Source: Certhia americana (taxonomy: Eukaryota > Chordata > Aves > Passeriformes > Certhiidae). Taken from it: a stretch of DNA of 64,000 nt. The position numbers were made by a program, and so were the translations under genes. Each line of letters opens with the position of its first letter. The first letter of the stretch is position 1. A model generated the notes under the pieces. That model searched no databases. It was not told the DNA's origin and worked only from the letters and a program-made list of their open reading frames with translations. The stretch is taken from the NCBI GenBank assembly GCA_018697195.1, contig CM031858.1:106425699-106489698 (forward strand). Direction: 5' to 3'. Positions 13,881 to 27,500 of the stretch are shown here, in pieces.

Positions 13881-16800
13881 TGTGCTACTCATTTCTCACA
13901 GTCACCCTGTCTTAATACAATTAAATGAAACATCAGAATGATCTGGAAATAAGTTGCCTAAAATACAATCCACAATGGCTGAACATATTACCATAGTGAA
14001 TTTAAGGAATTTCTGTGGTCATGTAGCTGTTCTGCATGTACCGATGTCAGCCTGCAATAGCAGTTTTATTGAGTTAGACTTAATTAAATTCTCCCACGTT
14101 TTAAAAAAACTCCATAACTTTATCACATATTTATCAGCAGTCAAATAATTTCTCTTTGAAACAACATTTGCTTTCTGATATCATCAGGATTTGGTCTCCT
14201 CCTCCTTTGCCCTTTGCAGCAGCAGTATGATCCCATCAACCTCACTGCATCCACAGGTCCCTTAAGTCCTGTTAGGCAATTTTTAAACACTGGAAAAAAA
14301 AAAAAAGAATGTTTCAACCAATAGAAAAAAATTGTTAAGTTACAAAGACTGGATGTGGTCAGTATTACCCACAGGCCTGTTTGGCTTCTCTGTCTGTTGA
14401 TCTTGAAGGAGTCCAGCCTGTTCCCTGAGTCTGTTCTAGATGCTGCTCACTGGCTGAGTTGAAGGAGGTATCCATAGCTGCAGTGGAGGAAGGTGTGAGG
14501 ACAGCCAGCAGCTATGGGAGCAGCCTCCCAGGGTGCAGGAACAGTTGATCACTCTTCTTGTGAGTTGAGGATTGTTTTGTGCCAATCCCATTGAGGACAG
14601 CAGATTTTTCCTCCTTCACAAGACCCAGTAGAAGCTGATCTCTAATCATTTGTGTGCTTCCCTTACCTGGCTGGCTGCAGGAGACCTTCTGCTGGTGTGA
14701 TGCAGGGGGTGGTAGATGGCTGAAGCAGCATGGTGCCTTTAGGTCACAGCATCAGCTTATTAGTATAAATGAGGCTGTTTTAAACCAATTTGAAGCTGTA
14801 GTTTGCAGGAGGTCTGTGCAGGGGCTGACCTTTACTTTGCTTAATCTTACTTTGATGTCAGGATGTTCTGCAGGTCTCTGAGGGTTAACTTGTTCATGAA
14901 GGCAGTTTCTCTGCACATTAAGCCTGCAGTTGTGGGCTGTTCTTCATATAAGGTATCAGAGTTTGATAAGTCTTGAGGGTATTCACTTTTTAAGACCTCA
15001 TACCCATTTTAGCCGAAATTCAGGGCTGTGTTCATTGACCTCTGTTTAACTGATATTTGTTACACCTGGCCCCAGCTATTAAATAGCTTCGTATATTAAA
15101 AGTGATGCTGTGTTGAAGCAGATGTCATCTGTTGTCTGTGACATGGACTTGATTTATGCTGCTGATTAAGGGCCATGATCAGGGTGAATCCAGGTGCTGC
15201 CTGCTCCCTGTGCAGCTGCTCCAGAGGCCTGAACCACCTACACCAAGAGTGTGGTCTTGGAGAGGAGCAAAGAATTACAGGAGAACATAAAATCAACTAA
15301 TGATACAAACAAGCAGTGTCCAGTAGGATGTACCCCGCGTTCAATCATCATGTACCCCAAAGTTAGACGTTAGCACAAGTCTCATGCTTATTCAGAAAAT
15401 TGCCACAGGCTCAGCTGGAAAGGGCAATGGTCCCAGCAGTGAGCACACTCCCACTTAGCTCTGGCAGTCAAATTCTCTTGCCTGTTTATCAGTGTTCCCA
15501 GGCTGAAAGGCTGATAGAAAGTGCTTCCTGATCAGCATGATAAATGGAATTTTGCATGATAATTATGTTTACAGCAGGACAGATGTACTAATAACACGTT
15601 CCCTAAAGACTTCAAATGAGCTATAAAAGAATCAAATCTCTGCTAAAAATGCTGGCAGCAGTATTATTAATTGTGTAAGTTACAGCTGATAATTGTCTTG
15701 TTTCATTTGAATGAGGCAGTCAGCTATTAATGGCTTGTGCTCTGTAGTACCAAAACAGCAGACTGAGCAAAATTTGTCAGTCTGGATAATATAGTTGTGT
15801 ATTTACAGTGCGTCCTAATGGACATACTCTGGTGACTAGGGAAGGGAGGAAGTGTTACAGTTAATTTCTAATGCTGTTTCATCTTTTCTATCAAAATACT
15901 TGCTTGTGTGCCTTCAGGAAGAGAACTGGTTTTTCTTATCTACAAATTGTTTGATGTAAGACAATGCCTGCAGTAAAAAAACAAGCTCTCTTTGTGGTTA
16001 TCAAGGATTGAAAGGAAGAATGACTAATTAGCTGTCTTGTTCCACTTACCTCTTCCACAGTGGTGAAATGAATGAAAGTCTTACTCTTGTTTTTATGTGT
16101 GAGAGATCCCACTGTTGAGCGGATCTGTTACAGAACATCCATAAGCGTGCAGTGGTATAGGGATATACATATATGTATAACAGAGACATGACCTGAAAAT
16201 CTGTTAGCAGTTATCAGGCCTGATTTTTAAAGTAAAAGTAAAATTAATTTCAAATCAGAAATCATAGTAAGTATTGTACCAGGTTTACAGTTAAATAAAG
16301 ATCTTGTAGGTAACTAACCAAATTCAAAACCCCAGTGCTGCAAATTGAATTACTTTTTGTGACATCCTAATTCATTTGCATTCCAAAAGCACGTTTCATT
16401 TCATCTTGGGTAAGTTGAGCTGCAGATAATATCCCAGAGGAGCACGGTTCTCATAGTCCTAACCTACATCTATGCTCTGGCTGATTAATCTGTAAATCTT
16501 TCAAAATTTCTCTCCCCTGCTATTACATCAAAGCATGCCTGAGTAAAAAACATGTGAGCAGAATCCTGAAATGTGTTCCCATAGCATGAGAAGGACTCTT
16601 TGTGTGTTTCATTAGGCTGTACTTTGGGATTTCTTTATGGGGAAACAGACGGTTGGCTTTCTAAAGAGTGTGAGATGTGTTCCTGGGTTAGCAAAAGAGA
16701 GCTGATGGTCTGGAAAAACTGCCTGGAGATGCTTTGTAAAAATTGTCCTTGGTTCCTTGTGACCTATCATCAACTAAATTCATTGCTAATGAGCTGCAAA

Positions 16801-18481
16801 TTCATTATAATTCATTGCAGAGCTTTAAAATTGCCGCTGAGTCAGATGACAAAGTACCTTGTTTTATGTTATCAAGAAGAGTCCTCTGACTGAGGGAGGA
16901 CTAGGCAATAATACAACTCTGAAAAAAAGTCACAGACCTTTTGTCTCTGAAGGCTGCAGGTGGAAGCGCAGAGATTTTGAGAAGAGAAAGGAAGCGGAGA
17001 CCAGAAAAACTAAAAGTTTTACATCTGCGTAGGTTCTATCCATATGCCTGTTCACCCCAGGGAAATGATAATGTGATTGATTTGTTCCACTTAGATAGGC
17101 AGAGCCTTTAAAATCAAATATATACATTTCTGCATTGGCTTAGTGTTTTTTCTTCCTAAAGCCATTTAAAAAGTGCATTTATATAAAGAAATTAAACACC
17201 AACAAGAAAAATCCCCCACAAAAAAAGGGGTCTCTGCTAAAGAAGAATTAAATACATTTTTGCATCTACAGTCGTGGCATTTGCCATCCAAACATCTACC
17301 TAAGGTTGTACTTAGCATGGCTACAGTTATAGCCACAACACTACTCTTCCAGACCCTGGAAATGATTCAAACTAAGTCATTTCAGACTAAAGTCAGTGGA
17401 CCACACCTCACTTTAAAGAACCAACTACCTCAGCTTTAAAAGAACCAACCACTACATCAGCTCAGGGTCCCATGCCAGGTGTTTTTCAGGTCTGCTGCTG
17501 TGATTTGCTCCTGTGCTTCCCAGATATATGGAGACAGAGACCTCAGGCAGCCAGCTTTGCCTGCTGGGAAGATTTGATAATGTTGAGTGGTGCTTTATGC
17601 CCTTCTGAATGCTTTTGTAGTAAAGCTATTGGCAAGGGGAGGTCCTTCATAAAATGTGGAACTATGGAAGCCATCCCTGCTTCTAATGAGCCAGAAGAGT
17701 AGGAGGAGGGAGATGCACTATCAAACTGCCTGTCCTGAGACTTTACAGAAATTTTTAGACTTTTTGCCACCACCTCCTGTGTGTATAGATGTCTGAAGTA
17801 ATGTACAGGTTATATAAACTCACCATAGCTTATAATGCTGTATTGTTTGTTTGTTACAGGGAGAGCTTGGTAACTCAGGTCCTCCAGACTTCCTGTAAGG
17901 TCAGGGTGTGACCCCATTCTCAATTAATCATCTCTACCAGGAGATGTGTTTGCAACTACAGTTAATCGTTGGTTATTTTGCTGTAATGATTACTTTATCT
18001 ATTTATTTGCTTATATGAACTGTAGACTAGATCCAGCTGAGGGCTCAATACACATTTGAAGTGGATCACTGCAAACGTTGGGGTTGGTCAGCCAACCTCT
18101 ACCCTTCCTTATTGCATAATATGAATGCAGCTTATCTTTTGAATGTGCTGGCGAGACACTGAACAAGTTAGGAATCATCACTGAAGTTATTTGGTACAGC
18201 TATCAGTGGTACTTAAGGAGGCTGCCTGCATCTGCCAAAGCTGCTGCCTCTGATCCTTCTGGCACAGCATAAGGAAACCAAGACAGGGGGCTACAGAAAA
18301 AGTGAAATTTGTGTCTTGCACTGCATTCTAGTATCAGTCCCCTATACTGTTGTTGGCCAGCTTTGTTACTATGAGATGCTGTTTTATCATTCTGGTAATA
18401 TAAAGTATCAGTAGACTCAGTCTAACAGAGTGCTCTAGCAATTTTCCTCACTTTTGATGTGTTAATGAATCTGCTTTTAGA

Positions 18482-18612
18482 GTGAAATACAGTAAAATAT
18501 TGCAGTTGGAAGGGACCTTGCAAGGGTCATCTAGTATGACTGCCTGACCACTTGAGAGCTGACCAAAAGTTAGAGCATGTTGTTAAGGGCATTGTCCAAA
18601 TTTCTTGACATT
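18482..18612 (-). mobile_element. CR1 LINE, truncated 3' end
   Basis: On + it reads GTTGGAAGGGACCTTGCA, a CTGACCACTT-like block, CCAAAAGTTAGAGCATGTT and AAGGGCATTGTCCAAAT. These are the reverse complement of the conserved CR1 3' region. The element is therefore on the minus strand, with its 3' end at the left, where the 8-mer ATTCTRTG repeats are degraded. Severe 5' truncation is normal for CR1. This is one of the main clues that the genome is avian (or sauropsid). Confidence 0.85.
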
Positions 18613-21446
18613 TTTGTAAGTTTTCTCCCCAAAAAACTGATTGAAAATTGATATCTCATTGCTGAGTATTTTCTAGCCAGCCAGCTTGTTGGCACCCACA
18701 GTTCTCCAATAATTACATAATTTACTAAGCAGGAGATTGCTCAGATTATATTTTATAACGCAGCACTGTGCCAGTATGCGGGGAAATACAAGAAAATAAA
18801 AGGTCATATATTTGGGAACCTTTTAAGTCTGCATATCCAGCTGTTTGTGGGGTGGCAGAGCAGCATGTGTTCCCTGACTGAGTGGGTCTGGTGCCCTGGA
18901 AAGAGGCTGTTTTCAGCAGAGAGCTGGGGAGGTTCTTTCTAGCCTCTGGCCTCTGCCAGTTGCCATGTGTGCTCTTGGGGGCGTATTGATCTCGGGAAAG
19001 GCAGTTCCCCAGCCTGCAGATGTAGGCTGCATTTGCCAAGTCAATGAAATGTTGATTAGGGTGACTGCTGGGTACTCTCTGTTGTGAAAATAGGTGGGGA
19101 GGCTTCTTGGCCAGCTTCTCTAAATATTGGAGGTGACTGTACCCACTGTACCTTAAGAGAGAGCAATGATACAGCTACACAACCAAATGTTACCAGTGTC
19201 ATGAGAATTCCTGCAGTACTTCCTTACTGGAAGTAGACGGAAGCGAGAGTTCCTTGTGGAGATCCAATCCCTTAAAAGTCACCTTTTAAACCACGATTAT
19301 TCTTTGTGCACCTGTGATAGGCTGACCCATGGTGATCATTTGTAGCTGGTCTTTCACCTTGCAGTACTAAATGTTCACAAAGAGTAAACCGGCTTTTGAA
19401 AACATTTACATTTTTATTAGCGTTCTGTACCAGGAGAGAGTAACTTCAGACTGGGAATGAACCAATTGTTATAAGCTATGCTAAGCAAAGGACCTCAGCG
19501 GAGAGAGAAGGAAATGGTCTAATCCTCTGCTACCAGCAGAAACCCAGTGGCCAAGTAACAGGAAGATGCCATGCCCAGTCATGCTGGCAGGGATGGGGGA
19601 AAGAGGATGATGTTTGCTTTACCCAGAGTGAAAAATGCTGAGTGACTCCAGGATCTCTCCCTAGTGAGACAAGCAGGGAAGAATCGAGCTCTCCCCCTAC
19701 AAGACTCAGGTCCACAAGTTCACTGGTACATTGAAGCAGTTCTCCTGGACAGTAAGGATCCACCTTTTACCCTAATAATGGATCTTGTGGTACTGTTTTT
19801 GGAACCTGTCTCCTGTATTGCAAGTATGTTTCTTAGTAAAGCATAAGCAAATTCAATATTTTAAGTAAATACATATTTTTGTACTCAAAGGCCTTTGGCG
19901 TTGAAACTGACTGTGCATTAAGTAACAAGCAACAAGGCATTAATTCCTGTAGATGTAATAATATTTAAAATTATGGCACTGGACTGTCTCACCTTATCAC
20001 AGATATCTAAAAGTTAAGGTGTCTTAGCTGTCCTATATGATAGCTGAAGTCTGAACAATATACATAGACTTGGACTTCAGCAATGAATGGCTAGGGAAAG
20101 CAGTGCATTGACTCTTGGGTATGAAATGAGAAGCTGAAACAGTGCCTGATCCCAAGGGTATGTGTAGCAAGTGCAGCCACAACTAAAGGCAAAGTATGCA
20201 CCAGTAAACGCTCAGATTTCCACCACCAGTGCCAGCATTCGTATCTCATGCCCAAAATGCCTCATGCTAATAAGCTTTCTCCTGTTCGTTTGTTCTTTGT
20301 GCCCTGCTCACACAGGGGCTTTTCTTTCCCTGTCAAGAACTCTATCCAGATGTCTGGGATATATTTTTTTAGCAGTGCAACTAGTTGTATGTTCAGCTCT
20401 CTTCTAAGTCTAAGAATATTAAGATATGGGATTGTGGAATATGTACTCCCAAACAGCACATGTGTGTCTGAAAGCAAGACAGGGATATGATAAAGTTGGG
20501 CTGTAAGTGACCTAAAAAACACCTCACATGAAAGAAGAAAAGGCTGGAGTTTTAATTGCATGGTTATGTATGCAGGCTAGAATTAAAGCCTTTCTTTCAG
20601 ATGACTTATGAGCTCATGTCTGTGTTTCCACGTGTTCTAGTATCTACTGCATATAGCCTTGACTTGCAAGTGAGTTTCTTAGTTAATTACAGGACTTTGG
20701 GTGTTGTGGAATACAACATTTTGTGATTTGATACTTTACAGACTTGCACACACTCTGGCAGTGTGTGGTTTTCTCAAATACTTGGTTTAAATGTTGGTGC
20801 TTCATTTCCCCGGGATGGGGTGTTTAAGGGGAAACACTACTTTTGAACAGAACTAGATATTCATTGTTTTGCAATGCACAGAGTTTTGTTGGGGATAAAT
20901 GACACATGAAGAATCTGTTAGATTCATGTTAGTCTAAGGAAGGCTATTAGGGTGTGGGTTTTTCTGCAACAAAAGGACATAAAGACGGACAGTTTGTATG
21001 TTCTTTACTGTGCTATTGTATCTGCTTTGGCAGGCATCCTTGTTTTCATAAGGTCAGATGATTAATCTTGTTGTTTGTATCTTTCCTAGTTTTGAGTGTC
21101 TCTAATTGAGCTGATGCCCATTGATGTCTTACCGTGAAAATGTGTGTTAGGTTATGAGGTAATGGTTGTTCTGGAAAATACAGCTACGGCAGTGTTCGGG
21201 TGTACTCAGAGTAAATCACTGCACAGAAGCCTTCTGAAAGCTATCACACTGCTGCAGTCAGTAAAGTGAAGACAGTGAATCTGTAAACCATTGGTTAAAG
21301 GTAACAGGATGCAGATTTTTGGCACTTTGGCATCTGTGAGAGCTCTGCTGTCTTTAAATGAATCTTACTGTATTGTGGCTGTAGCTCCTCATCATGGCTT
21401 GGGCAGAGCCAACAGTGCCAGGACTGGGTGCAGAGGGAAGATAGCA

Positions 21447-21537
21447 TCACTGAATCATGGAATCATTTAGATTGACCTTAATGTTCATTGTATCCAGACA
21501 TTAACCAGCACTGCCAAATCCACCACTAAACCATGAT
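21447..21537 (-). mobile_element. CR1 LINE, truncated 3' end
   Basis: On + it reads GAATCATGGAATCATTTAG, then the block TTAACCAGCACTGCCAAATC and CACCACTAAACCATG. These match the reverse complement of a CR1 3' end of a different subfamily from the copy at 18482. The terminal 8-mer repeats remain as two GAATCATG-like units at the left. No coding sequence remains. Confidence 0.85.
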
Positions 21538-24500
21538 GGTAGGTTTCGAACAAGGTATATCTTTGGAGAATTGGGAATCCTACTGGAGAAGGTGAAAATT
21601 AAATGTTCCCCAGACTTAACAACATGTCGTGATTGTTCTTCTGTTCTCCCTACACTAAACCCTGGGAGTTTTTTTCCTTTACTAGATATTTCTTGAAATC
21701 ATGTCTTCTAGAAAGACTGATAGTTTGACAAGTTGAATTGTGCATGATGCTAAAAAAGCCCAAAAGTCCAAAAACCGTGTTCTACCATACCTTCTGTTTT
21801 TCTGCACAGTTGCATGTACACATTCACACTATGCAAACGCTTTGTCAGTGAACAACTTGCTACTCAGCACTTGTAGTGAAAGTTCCTTATCTCTTTGGAG
21901 TGCTGGTAGTCTTGATTTTATATTTGATTTAACCAAACCCAGATGAACCCTCTGGGGCATTGGGACAGGGTATGCTAGAATTGTGTGTGGTATTTCAAGG
22001 ATCATGTGTCTAAAGCTCCATAATAATTTTTGAACAGAGCATTGTGAAAGGTGAAGTGGGATACTTCAGTATTGTATTTCTTTTCTTCATTGTTTCTTAG
22101 CTTCTTTCCTCATTCTTACTTAATTCTTACATACATCCTACCTCTGGGATGGCAGTATGTTTTTCACTTACATGTCATGTTACCTGCAGGCAGGTCAGAA
22201 GACAGCAGTTCAAGTACTGTGTATTTCAGAGCTTCTGCCTTGGATATGGTGGAAGGATGAGGCTTGGAGAAGGAGTTGGATGACAGTGTAGTTGAAATAT
22301 TGGGTGCAGGGGGTACCCCTGGTTTAGGAGAAGTGTGTAGTGGTGTACAGCATGTACACCATGTTCATGCTGTACCTCTCCTGTATTCTCTTTGTTTCTG
22401 TCCATCTTCCTGCTTATGCCCAAGAGGTTGATGGAGACTGTGGAGACATTTGGCATGGCATTACTCTCCTAGTTATCGCTAGATTTGTAGGTCTGTCTCC
22501 TTGCAGTGCATATCCAAAGAAAGCACGTTATCAAGAGTCCTGGCTCAGGATCTCTGCTTCAAAGACTTTTTTCACAGCCCACTGCAGAAAACTGTCTGGC
22601 CAGAAAATTTGCCTTAGACTGTGTTGGCATCCTGCCTGCACATAGGTGACAGCTAAATGGAGGGCTCTCAGTATGTTCTCTGTGTGTTTGGGTTGGGCTG
22701 CTGAATTAATAAAACAACCCATTTTCAGCATGTGCCAGATGCTTTTAACTCCAATTGTGGGCAGCCTTGACAATACAGTGCACAGTGTGGAAGTCCTAAA
22801 TGGAGTTTGATGTTCTTTGCAGATAATGGCTCTGCTGCATAATTATGATAGCACACAATTAAAAACAGCTTTATATCACTTTGGGTAGCTCCTGGAAATT
22901 CTATTTCCCTTAATAATTTTCAATAGTCTCAGGGTTTGTTTTTCCTGTGTTTGTCTTCCTGCAATATTGGCAAAAGATAGGAAGAAAATGAGCTGGGACA
23001 TAAGAATCCCAGTAAAAACTTTAGAGGGAGGGTGAGAGGTGACTCATTAGCGGGTCTTTCATCTGGGTTCATGCTGGGGCATGAAGTCAAGGGTCAGGAA
23101 GTGAATGGGGATTCGTTCACAGCTGATGTCTTGTATAATATTTCAGAAGAGTGTATTAATTGTCACAGCTTAGCCTGGGAGTTTGGGCAGAGGCGTTCAG
23201 CCGACAGGCTGAGGAGGAGTTGGAGAGGAGTGGCATTTTAGTTTCCCTGGAGTCACAAAGGGACTTGGAGCCTGCTGGGGACAGGGCATGGCCTGCATCT
23301 GGCAGCTCTGCTTATACCTACTCCCCTGGCCCCAGAGAGGGGGGAGAGCCAACAGCTGCACTTCTGTTCATACCCAAATCCAACTCCAGAGGAGTTAGGG
23401 AAGAGAATAGCAAATGATAACTTACTCAAAACTCAGAGTAGCCTGCAAGATATGCTTGTAGCCATAATATTGTAATATGTAATATACATCTATATGTATA
23501 TATTTATGTATTTACTTTTAGTGTTTGTTTTTCATTCTACTACATGGAAGCCTAATCTTAGATCTCACTGAATATTCTCCTTGTTTTCCTTTTACTGTTC
23601 AAGCCATTTTGGTGCTGGAAGGAACAATATGAAGCCCAAATGAAAAAAACAGCCCTAGTGTTGCTGTTCCTATAGAGGATCAAGGTGATGCTCTGCCTTG
23701 ATTAACCTATGGGAACTGCAAGTCCAGAGCATGTTTTGGTAGCTCTCAGGGAGTGTTTGCAAAGGACAGAATGGCTTTTGAGCAAGACCTCTTTGAGTCT
23801 GGAGCTGACATCTTTCAGAGATTGGGTGGATGCAGAGGGAGACCCCTTCACTTACACCTCTAGGCAGGCCCAGAGGTAACCTTACAGGTATCCTGATCTC
23901 ATTGCCAATCACTAACTTTTGTGGTTACTCTACTTTCTTTAAACTCCCCTCCTGCACCTATCCAGGGTGGTGTTCTGTGTACTGTGTATCCTGTGTAGGA
24001 TACATCTTTTGTGATGAAGGCTAAATGGAAATAAAGAATCCAACATTTTCAAAGTGTCAGTCAGTCCTGTGCTTTTTTGATTCTTCCAAGCCACATTAGT
24101 ATAAACACAGCTGTGATCAGAAGGCAACAGCCCAGAGAATTCTTGCCCATTTTGCCTGGCCACCTGAAGGGAGGAGGTAGCCCAGTGGACATGGGAACTG
24201 TCAACAGTCTTCAGCTCTGGAAATGTCCTTGTCTTCCCAAGTTCTCACATCAGCATTAATGCAGCCTGCAGGTGTTCAGATGATTGGCACTTGTGTGTTC
24301 CATGTCACTGCGTTTGTGAAGGGATGCACTTGTTCCAGATAAAGTGAAGAAACTTGTCCTGAAAGGGTGTTTTTTGTTCTGGGAGCCAGCAGCACCCATG
24401 CTGCTGGCTTCAGCTGTTGCAGGTTTGTAATCTTGACAGAAGCAGGGGGAAAATTACAACCCCAACTTTCACAGAAATTAGTTGTATTTAAAATGCAGTG

Positions 24501-27500
24501 TTTTCTTCCTGATTTTGTAGCTGTGCTAGAAAGTCATTACCCATGGATTTATTTTTCCTTATCACTTCGATTATCATTGGCTTCCTTCCTTCCTTCCTGG
24601 ATGAATTTATCCAGTGTTCTGATTGCAGCTCCTTCTGTTTTTTTATCACCTCCTGTCTATGTGGCTTAAGATTTTGTATGTTTAACATAACTGAGCTGAG
24701 TATTTTGCAGCAGCTGAGAGCAAAGATAATATTCCACTGATTGATGGGGTGGTTACAGTGAATATATTTGCAATCTACTTGCTTTGGCTATTTGCTGTTT
24801 TGGTTACAGGCCTGCCTTACTTCATTTTTCCTTGTATTTAGTTTCCTTTTTTTTGCCCTTGTATTTTATTTCATTTTTGCAACTGATCCATGTATTAATC
24901 TAACTTTGGAGAGCGGAAAGAAAGACAACATTTTACCTTTTAAGAAACTTCCACAGAGATTCAGACAGCTGATCAAAGATAAATCCAACATGCAAGCAGG
25001 GTCATGAGTATCTTAGAAAACAGCCATTTAAAATACCATGGCATCAAATGTCTCTTTAGTTTCTTTCTTTGGTCTGTACTTGGAATTTGATTGCAGGGCA
25101 TTGGTTATTTCTGGGCACAGGCAGAGGGAACCAACAGCAAGGAGACAGACAAAAAATATTTTAGGTGGTAGGTGTTTAAGGGAAAGTGATATTATGTGGG
25201 TATTAAACAAAACAAGTCTGTAAGTTGCATGGGACTCTGACCATTGTCCTTCAGGGCTGATCATTAGAATGAGGAGGTCATCATCTTTCCAGTACTGAAC
25301 TGCCTTTTTCTGCGTGCATTGGCTGTGGGGGGTGAGGGTGAGTTTGGTGTACGTAGAATGTGGTGATTAAACTAGGAGGAATTTTTTAAGGCTTTCTGTG
25401 GACTAGCAGAAATTAACATTTTTATTGAAACATCTTTGATTTGGTTATTAAGGGCAATTTTGGTTTTGTGTGTTAGTTGACTGACATTTACTCTACAAAA
25501 GTTTTAAAGCATTTTATATTGAAATTGCATCTGCTTAGAGACTTATCCCAAAGCCTGAATCCTGTGTGAGTCACATAATGCTGTTTTGTTTTGCCTGTAT
25601 TCTTCCTCCATAATAGAATGATTTTCCCATAATCATTATTGAAATAGGGCATTTTTAAATCAAAAATAGATATCAACACAGCTTTCCATCAGAATGATGG
25701 TGATGTGTGATATAAAACAGTTTGGGTTATTTCAGTGCAAATGTCTACATATACCAGCTGCTATAGAATGCTAATAAATTTTTGAAAAAAATAACCCTTT
25801 TAGGCGTTGTATACACAAACCCTGGCTGCTTGCCTGAAGAGAAAAAGATGATTAATTTAAATACTAAACACCAGTTGAGGTGATTAATTCTTAATGAACT
25901 CAGTGAAAAACTGATTTTTCTTGTATTCCCTGGAAGATCCCTTCAAAAGCCTTGCCTTCCCAAAATTGTTTTTTATCCCATGTGTGTGGCACAGGATGTG
26001 ACTTTGCTCACAGCAGGTAGGTTCATTAGTTGGCATTTCTAGTATAATATCCAGCTGTGGAAAGCTTATAAAATACTGGTATTTAGGTCATCTTAATTAG
26101 TCCTTGAAATAAAGATTTAGGATAAAGTGGAATAATTGCACATCCTTCATTTTGGCTGAGCTTCTTCAGTGAAAAGAGGGTGTGATTCTTGGACAGTATG
26201 AACTGATTTCAACAGAGCTGTTCCAAAGCCACATCTCTAGTGCTCCTTTGACAGTGCTGGGAGTTCAAATGATTAAAACTAATAACTCTGGAAGAGGTGA
26301 AAGATGTGGCAGTTTTCAGATGGGTTGGGGGCTGGGCTGGATATCCTTGCTCTCACTGCTACCTGTGCCAGTACCTTTTATGAGTGTTTTCTTCCTTTCT
26401 TCCTGGATGGATTTTTCCAGAGTTGTGCTTGTATTATACCCTGGTTGAGAGGGAGCTCAGGTATCAGTGCTCCTCTCCCAAGTTTGGCTGAAAGATCTTC
26501 TCCCTCTCCTTTGTGCCTACTCACTTCCCATGTCAGGGTCCCAAAGCACTGCAAAATCAGTGCTGGTGAAAATCAGTGTGGTAAGTCTTTCATGCCAGGA
26601 GGGGTGGCAGTGATTTCCATCCAGCCTACGTTGCATTTGAGATTAGCAAGCAAAAATCAGGAGGCAAAATCCCTGGTGCCAGGTTTAAGAAGCTCAGACC
26701 AGCGAGGGAAGCCAGAGGACTCCAGCAGGCAGCTGGATGACTGGTGAAATGCAGCTGTGTGTGTTCCTGCCACCCAGTGCATCTGCCCTAATGACAGATG
26801 CAAACGTAGGTTCTCCAAACTATGTCTGACAAACTATCGGCAATGAAGTTGAGGATAGTGCGTAACTTTGGGCAAAGAGACTCTTGGAAAAAGGCTTCAG
26901 TGGCAGCTGGAATATGCACCTGGTGCTGTACAAGCATCTACAGGAAAAACAGCGTGACTAATTTGATAAATTTAATATGAAGAAGGTGGCAAGTTTGTAC
27001 CATTGGTTATCTCTCTTTGGCTAACAACATGCCAAGTTATGCTTTGGGTGTTGTAACACCACAAGATGGGAGCGTGCCATTATTTGTGTTATTAAGCTAA
27101 TGATGTATAAAGAGATATTAAAAAGTCAACAGTTAACATCTGCCAGTGGTGCTGGTAGTTGAAACTTCCAGGTTTTGCTTTTGGATCAGTGAAACTGAAA
27201 ATGGAGGAGGAGCTCCTCCTGATGTGAATTTCTCCCAGTAAGAGCATTCCTGTGTACTCTCTGGTTACGGATGGAGCTATGGGGGCACCCATGGGTGCAG
27301 GACATAAGTGTTTGGTCTCTTCTTCCTTGTCTGTCCCAGCACATCCTGAAGTGCAGCCTTTTTTTTTTTTAGCATTTTGAAGATGTATCCTATCTTGAAC
27401 CAGATCTTCTAAAATCCTAGTTTAAACAAAGCCTGAGGGGATTTAGGTTTGCATATTTTTCCTAAGAGGATTATGCTTCACACTTAGTTGATCTATAAAT

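Noticed and set aside
22345..22375. Small hairpin with 10-bp stem (GTACAGCATG / CATGCTGTAC)
   Set aside because: Short enough to be expected by chance in a 64-kb window and has no context.
24585..26420. Similar about 28-bp blocks (TTCCTGGATGAATTTATCC and TTCCTGGATGGATTTTTCC)
   Set aside because: Similarity does not extend beyond the CCTT-rich core; probably chance in pyrimidine-rich DNA.
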